From Colletotrichum lupini (taxonomy: Eukaryota > Ascomycota > Sordariomycetes > Glomerellales > Glomerellaceae), in NCBI RefSeq assembly GCF_023278565.1, contig NC_064676.1, positions 7,316,001 to 7,380,000 on the forward strand: a stretch of DNA of 64,000 bases. The letters run 5' to 3'. Position numbers and translations under genes: made by a program. Of this stretch, positions 58,831 to 64,000 are shown in pieces (position 1 is the stretch's first letter; every line of letters starts with the position of its first letter). Below the pieces are notes generated by a model. It saw only the letters and a list, made by a program, of their open reading frames with translations, had not been told where the DNA came from and made no database searches.

Positions 58831-60054
58831 ATGCGTTTCTCAACCGTCGCTTCCGGCCTCGCCCTCCTCTCCGGCGCCGTTGCCCACCCCGGCCACGACC
58901 TCACCGAGGAGATTGCCGAGCGCCGCGCTTTCTTGAGCACCATCAAGCGCTCCAACCTTGCCCACTGCGCCGATAAGCTCGCCGCTCGCGGTGTCACCGC
59001 CCGCAACGTCGCCCGCCGCTCCGCTCAGCTTAACCAGGCCCGCCAGAAGCGCAACATCAAGCGCGATGCTGACACCGTCCTCGCCGAGAGCCACAACTCT
59101 ACCGACCTCGGTTACACCCTTAACACCGACGCCGCCACTCTCTTCTCCGGCAACAACTCTTGCGTCTTGACCCCTGAGGTTACCCAGGGCCCTTACTGTA
59201 AGTCATCTCCCTTGAAGCCTACATCTCTTAGCAGCCACTAATGATCCCTTGCAGACGTCTCTGGCGAGTATGTCCGCCGCAACATTATCGAGGAGCAGGA
59301 GGGTGTCGACATCGTCCTTGACTACCAGGTCATCGATGTTGACACTTGCGAGCCCGTTACCAACGTCTACCTTGAGATGTGGCACTGCAACTCCACTGGT
59401 GTCTACTCCGGCATCGTCGCCTCCGGCAACGGTGACTCCTCCGACGAGACCAACATCGACAAGACCTGGCTCCGCGCTATCCAGGAGACCGACTCCGACG
59501 GTGTCGCCCAGTTCGAGTCTATCTTCCCCGGTCACTACACCTCCCGTGCCACCCACATCCACTTGATGGTCCACCAGAATGCTACTCTCTACTCCAACAA
59601 CACCCTCGGCAACGTTATTACCGCCTCCCACGTCGGCCAGACCTTCTTCGACCAGGACCTCATCTCTGCCGTCGAGGCCTTCGCCCCCTACAACTACAAC
59701 ACCAACACCCAGGAGATCACCACCAACGCTGACGACTCTATCCTGAGCGAGGAGGCTGCCACCGATGGCGTCGACCCCGTCATGGAGTACACCCTTCTCG
59801 GCGACAGCATCACTGACGGTCTCTTCGCTTGGATGGCTTTCGGTATCAACACTACTCAGGCCCAGACCATCACCCCTGCTGCTTCTCTCTATGCTGAGGG
59901 TGGTGTCGCCAACTCCAACTCTGGCGGCGGTGCCGGCGGTGCCGGTGGCTCTCCCCCTAACGGCACTGCTCCCGGCGGCGCTCCCGGTGCCTCTTCTTCT
60001 TCCGTTGCCACCACTTCCGCTGCCGCCTCCACTGATGCCGCTTCCTCTTGCTAA
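58831..60054 (+). CDS. Secreted intradiol ring-cleavage dioxygenase-like protein
   Basis: Two exons, 58831-59197 and 59255-60054, with a 57-nt intron (GTAAGT...CAG) give 388 residues. Residues 1-18 form a signal peptide (MRFSTVASGLALLSGAVA). The central domain has the intradiol pattern: TQGPYY followed by a strand-rich core, YLEMWHCNSTGVYSG, then FESIFPGHYTSRATHIHLMVH, which supplies the Tyr and His ligands of the non-heme Fe(III). These enzymes open catechol rings between the hydroxyls; extracellular fungal forms act on aromatic or lignin-derived compounds. The C-terminus is Gly- and Ser/Ala-rich, a likely glycosylated linker without an obvious GPI signal. Codon use is strongly biased to C-ending codons, suggesting high expression. 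No neighbours suggest a pathway. Confidence 0.92.
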
Positions 60055-60532
60055 GCGTATCATTACCTGCTTGGAAAGTTTGATCGATCGAGTCGCGAAC
60101 ATGCATAAGTAAGCGTTGCGCTGCAATTACCCATAGAGATTTTCTCGGGGCATTGGTTGTCTTGGAAATTGCATATAGAAACGGCGTTGTTGTTTAGCTC
60201 CTGTATATCCCAAAACATCTTTGTACATTCATACCAATCAAACCATTTTATTGCTGGTAAACCGATTCGATTGCCTCTCACTGTGACATCGCCATTCATT
60301 TGGACATCTTCTGGGCTCTCTTCAAGCAGTCTTACAAATTTGCCCCTTAACCTTGACCAAGATCTACCTACTCCAGATACCTTTGCCTCAAAGTGCCTAG
60401 ATATTCTCAACCGTCACTTTTACTAGACAGGCACAATGGAGCAAAGATAGTTTGACAAGTGTTCATTTGGCTCTTGATCATCTGTGCTACACTAATAGAA
60501 TAGGGCTTCTCTTGAGCACTGCATCAATTCAC
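60055..60532. other. Convergent 3' intergenic region
   Basis: It lies between the 3' ends of the dioxygenase and LVIVD-repeat genes. No gene is seen; it should contain both 3' UTRs. Confidence 0.5.
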
Positions 60533-62694
60533 TCAAGCGGTAGGTGTGGGCAAACAGGAGCAGGCCGAGCTCACACGTGAGATGACATTGGTCGGGCATG
60601 CCTCAGCGGCATAAGTAGGCACCACTGTAACATCGGCGATGACAGTCTTTGTAAACTCGCCACAGAACTTTTGGCTTTCCTCCAATCGACCCGGAACACT
60701 GGAGGCTCTGAGAGCACGGAGGCAGTTGTCTGCATTGCACGTCTTAGGCTTGCAAGCCTCCTTCTTCGTCATCTTCACCAAGTACGCTCCGCGTTCAATT
60801 GTATTGACGAAGATGAAGCCCGACTTGAAGTAGGCGTAGGATGACCATGTACCAGAGAACTGGATAGCTCCTCCCCCTGGAAGGGAGTCATCCTCGGGGT
60901 AGATGTCAAAGTACGCAATCTCGCAGACGCTTCCTCCTGTGGGATCTTGGGGTACAGATGAGACGTCCCACACTCTGACACCGGCGCCGTAGTTGGATTG
61001 AACGAGAAGGTCGCCGACGACGTATTGGTTATGGTCGATTCCCTTCACGGTGTGCTTGAACAGACCGGTCTGTTTGGGAGAATCGAGGGATCTGATGTCC
61101 CAAATGTACGTGACGGGGTACCCGTCGGCGGCAGGGCCGGCCAGATCATCCTCATCGTACTCGTCATCCATGAAGAGCCACTCTGTTGGAAGGTCAGCCA
61201 CGAATCTCTGTCAGCCCGCTGTTCGAAGCGTCTCACCTTGCCAGTTCACGTCGTTGATCCAACCTTGGTGCGTGAATGTTGCGCCCTCGTAGCTCGTGCG
61301 GGAAATAATCTTGGAGTTCTTCTTGTCGGAAACGTCGTAGATAGTCAAGGTGTCCTCGTTGTAGCCATAGCAGATATCGCGGCCTTGAAATATGGCATCA
61401 GGACCTCTGTAGATGAGGCATTGCGCCTATGCTCAATCATATCAGCTTACATGAACATAGTTACTCAGAGGCTTTCAGCTGGGCAGGGGTTTGAAATACG
61501 TCGTGGACATATCCGTCTTGGCCATCGCAGCCAAGGGCAACGGGATTGCTAGGGTCCTCAAGACTGAAGAAGTGCAGGCCACCCATGCAGCCCTCCGCAC
61601 GAGGCTGAACACCGACAGCAACAACGTACTTGGCCTCCTCATTGACGACAACGTTGTGACTGCGGCCCAGTGGGAGAGATTCGATGAAGTGGCCGGTCAA
61701 GTCATTCTCATTGGTGAACAGAATGGGTGCTTCGGTGGGATCGATATCCAAGAGCTAGCATGACAAGTTAACAATTATAGTCGCCGATGTGATTGGGGGA
61801 AGCCTCACCTTCGTCATGTCAAAGATCTGTATACCATGGCCCTCAAGCTCAGAGCCGATGAGCATGTAGTTGTGATACGGGCGGATTTCATGCCAGTATG
61901 CTCTATTGCCGACGGGCGAGTACGTTGGCCTGAAAGCGTACAGAGTTAGTCAAGTTATTGTTCCCTTTGCCCAAGTAGAAGGTCTCACAGGAATCCAAGG
62001 TTGAGCATCTTGCCCTCAGGCAGGATTTCGATAAATGTACATCCGTCAAACATGCCGCTGACTTTTACCAAAGAGTTAGCGAACTGATTGATTGATCTTT
62101 GGTCATCGATCTTCCTCACCAATGAACTCGCGACCAGATTCAGGATCAGTCCATCCCCATGAAGAGCTTCCGCTCTTCCCACGGTAATCGGCATTTGGCG
62201 AGCCCAGTTCGGCGTGATTAATGAAGTCATAGAGATCCATCTAAATCAACAGGATCGTCAATAAGACCGTCGCGCCAAAATGACCCGTTGAAATTATCGT
62301 GAGATAAACCTACGTTTTTGCATCTAAAGTTGTGCAACGGGCTATCAGGAAGGGCCTCGGCATAGCCATCGACGCACTTGGTGTAGCCTAGCCTGGGCCA
62401 TTGAGATGAGTTCATGAGGCCGACAGCTTCTTCAGCTTCCCAGTGTGCCTGGACCAGTGTTAGCTTCATGTTTGCGGTCGCCTCACATTGGCCGATTGAT
62501 TACAATTTTCGCGGACATGAGTCTATCGTGGATGACACCAGAGTCATAGAGCTCTATATGGAGTCAGTAAGGCCATCGATACTATAAGATTCATGAGTCC
62601 TACCGGCAGCACGAGCCTCATCCTTGGGGAGCTCTCTTCCATGAACCACAACTGCCGTCAGAGCGATAGCTCCGATAATTGAAGTAGACAGCAT
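60533..62694 (-). CDS. Secreted choice-of-anchor-B / LVIVD-repeat protein
   Basis: Nine exons (62694-62604, 62553-62504, 62448-62314, 62240-62120, 62061-61989, 61929-61809, 61754-61500, 61426-61237, 61182-60533) give 561 residues with consistent phases. Residues 1-19 are a signal peptide (MLSTSIIGAIALTAVVVHG). The core shows repeated beta-propeller-like blades: YMLIGSELEGHGIQIFDM, HFFSLEDPSNPVALGCDGQ, CYGYNEDTLTIYDVSD and YIWDIRSLDSPKQTG. This fits the LVIVD-repeat/choice-of-anchor-B group, secreted propellers of unknown biochemical role found in bacteria and fungi. The C-terminal 60 residues carry eight cysteines. Introns are 49-73 nt. Confidence 0.88.
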
Positions 62695-64000
62695 GATGCT
62701 CAACCACAACTCGTCGTTACTATTGTGACTTGAATGCGGGTACGATGAGGCTCTTTGAAGGTTCAGGGTCGAGGATACTGAAAAGTTACCCTAGAGGCCG
62801 GCCATTTTAGACCGATCATGGCGGATTCTGAATGCGACGTAGACTCATTATGTACTCGTTGAACTCCCAGCCCCGTGACATCACACATTGACCATAGGTT
62901 TCTCTCATGTTTCCCAAACAGGCAGGAAATGAACCTCTTGGCAGATAGCGGTGTTCGCAAGTCTCCAAAGACAGCGCCATTCAGACCACTGTTTATCTCC
63001 GTGTCCGAGTTGGCAACTCTTGACATGGAAAAAACCTCGTTTTTGTCAGGGTTGATACCCCGCCTTCCATCGGTCTAGAAGTAACGATCCAGTATGGATC
63101 TGGAAGGAGACAAGACAGTTAGGTGGTCAAGCCAAGACGGCCAAGCTTTCTAGATAAGCACAAGTCTTCCCCGCCGGAAACCGAATGTAACGCTGCGGAA
63201 CATGTTGATGGAAATGGAAACCCCAATCGTTAACATCAAAATCAAATACCAAGACAGCGTGCAGGCAAAGACCTTTTTGAGGCTCAGCAATGCGCCAGGA
63301 AATGTTGATAGCTTCCACAACGCCGTTGGATCTAAATCTTCATATGGCTGGTAGGGGTTCGGACTTGGAGACCTCAGACCTTCATTACAGCGACGAATTT
63401 TCTACTTCGATACTAGAATTCTAGTGTTCTTGTGCTTATTATATCAAATATGAACCAATGAATGATAATGAATGTGTATTCTACGACACAAAGTGATGAG
63501 TTTCTGGTCTAGAACTGCGCAAGTGTCGTGGACCGATTGGACAGACCCAGTAGAGGACACAAGTTTCTGCCTAATCACACACTGAATTCGGAGCTTGCAG
63601 TACTTAGCAAGCAGTGCAATTTACCTGGCGGTCATTAATAAAAGGCCATAATTTAGCACCAGGCAGCAAGCTACAGATGATCGGACTACAAGTTGAGTCA
63701 GCTCTTTTCAAAAAACATCAAAGGTCATCATTTCCTCAGATCTAAGGTGACTCTTAATTAATATATAACGTCCGAGTGCAGCTCATGGCTCGAAAATTAG
63801 GAAGAGATAAGAAACAAAACAACACTATGCCGCTAATCATTTTCTGATGACCTCATATAGTAACCTCGCTGAATGGAATAGTGAGACGATAGTATTCATA
63901 GAGTACCAGTGATCACATGGAACACAATTGAGAAGAATGTACGTATTATACACAAACCACGCTTAGAGATCATGTCTCTAGCGCGCCCGACGTTCCAAAC
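62695..64000. other. Intergenic to window end, no supported gene
   Basis: It contains the promoter of the LVIVD-repeat gene. Remaining open frames are under 90 codons and show no domain motifs or splice continuity. A short minus-strand frame at 63127-63318 is the most protein-like but is not convincing. Confidence 0.45.

Noticed and set aside
59203..60126. Minus-strand open frame of 307 codons, Gly/Val-rich
   Set aside because: It is antisense to the C-biased dioxygenase gene; such frames are a by-product of codon bias.
63127..63318. Short minus-strand frame with FDFDVNDWGFHFHQH
   Set aside because: Only 63 codons, no domain, no splice partner, and no start context that stands out.

Overview
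The window looks like a chromosome segment of a filamentous ascomycete (Pezizomycotina). Genes carry short GT-AG introns of about 46-130 nt with CTRAY-like branch sites, there is a Zn2Cys6 regulator, a HET-domain gene and a cysteine-rich secreted protein, and the gene islands have balanced composition. Between them lie very AT-rich blocks full of TpA whose transposon genes are riddled with stops, the pattern left by repeat-induced point mutation (RIP). Six transposons plus one nested solo LTR make up roughly 29 kb of the 64 kb.

Left island (1-16.5 kb). It holds the 3' end of a MaoC-type hydratase, a tRNA-Gly, two divergently placed crotonase-fold enoyl-CoA hydratases that end in peroxisomal targeting signals (SHL and SKL), a TRI12-like MFS transporter, a Zn2Cys6 regulator and a seven-exon amidase. 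Together they resemble a small metabolic cluster: CoA-ester chemistry in the peroxisome, an export pump, a pathway regulator and an amide hydrolase. A gene-poor stretch follows, with a two-exon gene for a 66-residue cysteine-rich secreted protein and an acidic hypothetical gene.

Middle (16.5-41.6 kb). This is the most unusual part. Two genes lie head to head about 1 kb apart. The minus-strand gene encodes a large protein of unknown function with long amphipathic helices. The plus-strand gene encodes a protein with weak resemblance to the TULIP/P47 family. Both have been broken by transposons: the minus-strand gene by a hAT-like MITE and a Ty1/Copia element, the plus-strand gene by a Ty3/Gypsy element. 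A pogo/Fot-like element sits just behind the plus-strand gene. Splice sites and reading frame resume on the far side of the insertions, so the pair seems to have been functional before them.

Right part (41.6-64 kb). A second copy of the same Copia family, in opposite orientation, carries a solo LTR and has split a small gene remnant. A HET-domain pseudogene follows, then an unclassified 4.9-kb TIR transposon. The last island has a secreted intradiol-dioxygenase-like gene and a nine-exon secreted choice-of-anchor-B (LVIVD repeat) gene.

Exon models were drawn by hand from splice signals and protein continuity. Family names rest on recalled motifs, not on database searches.
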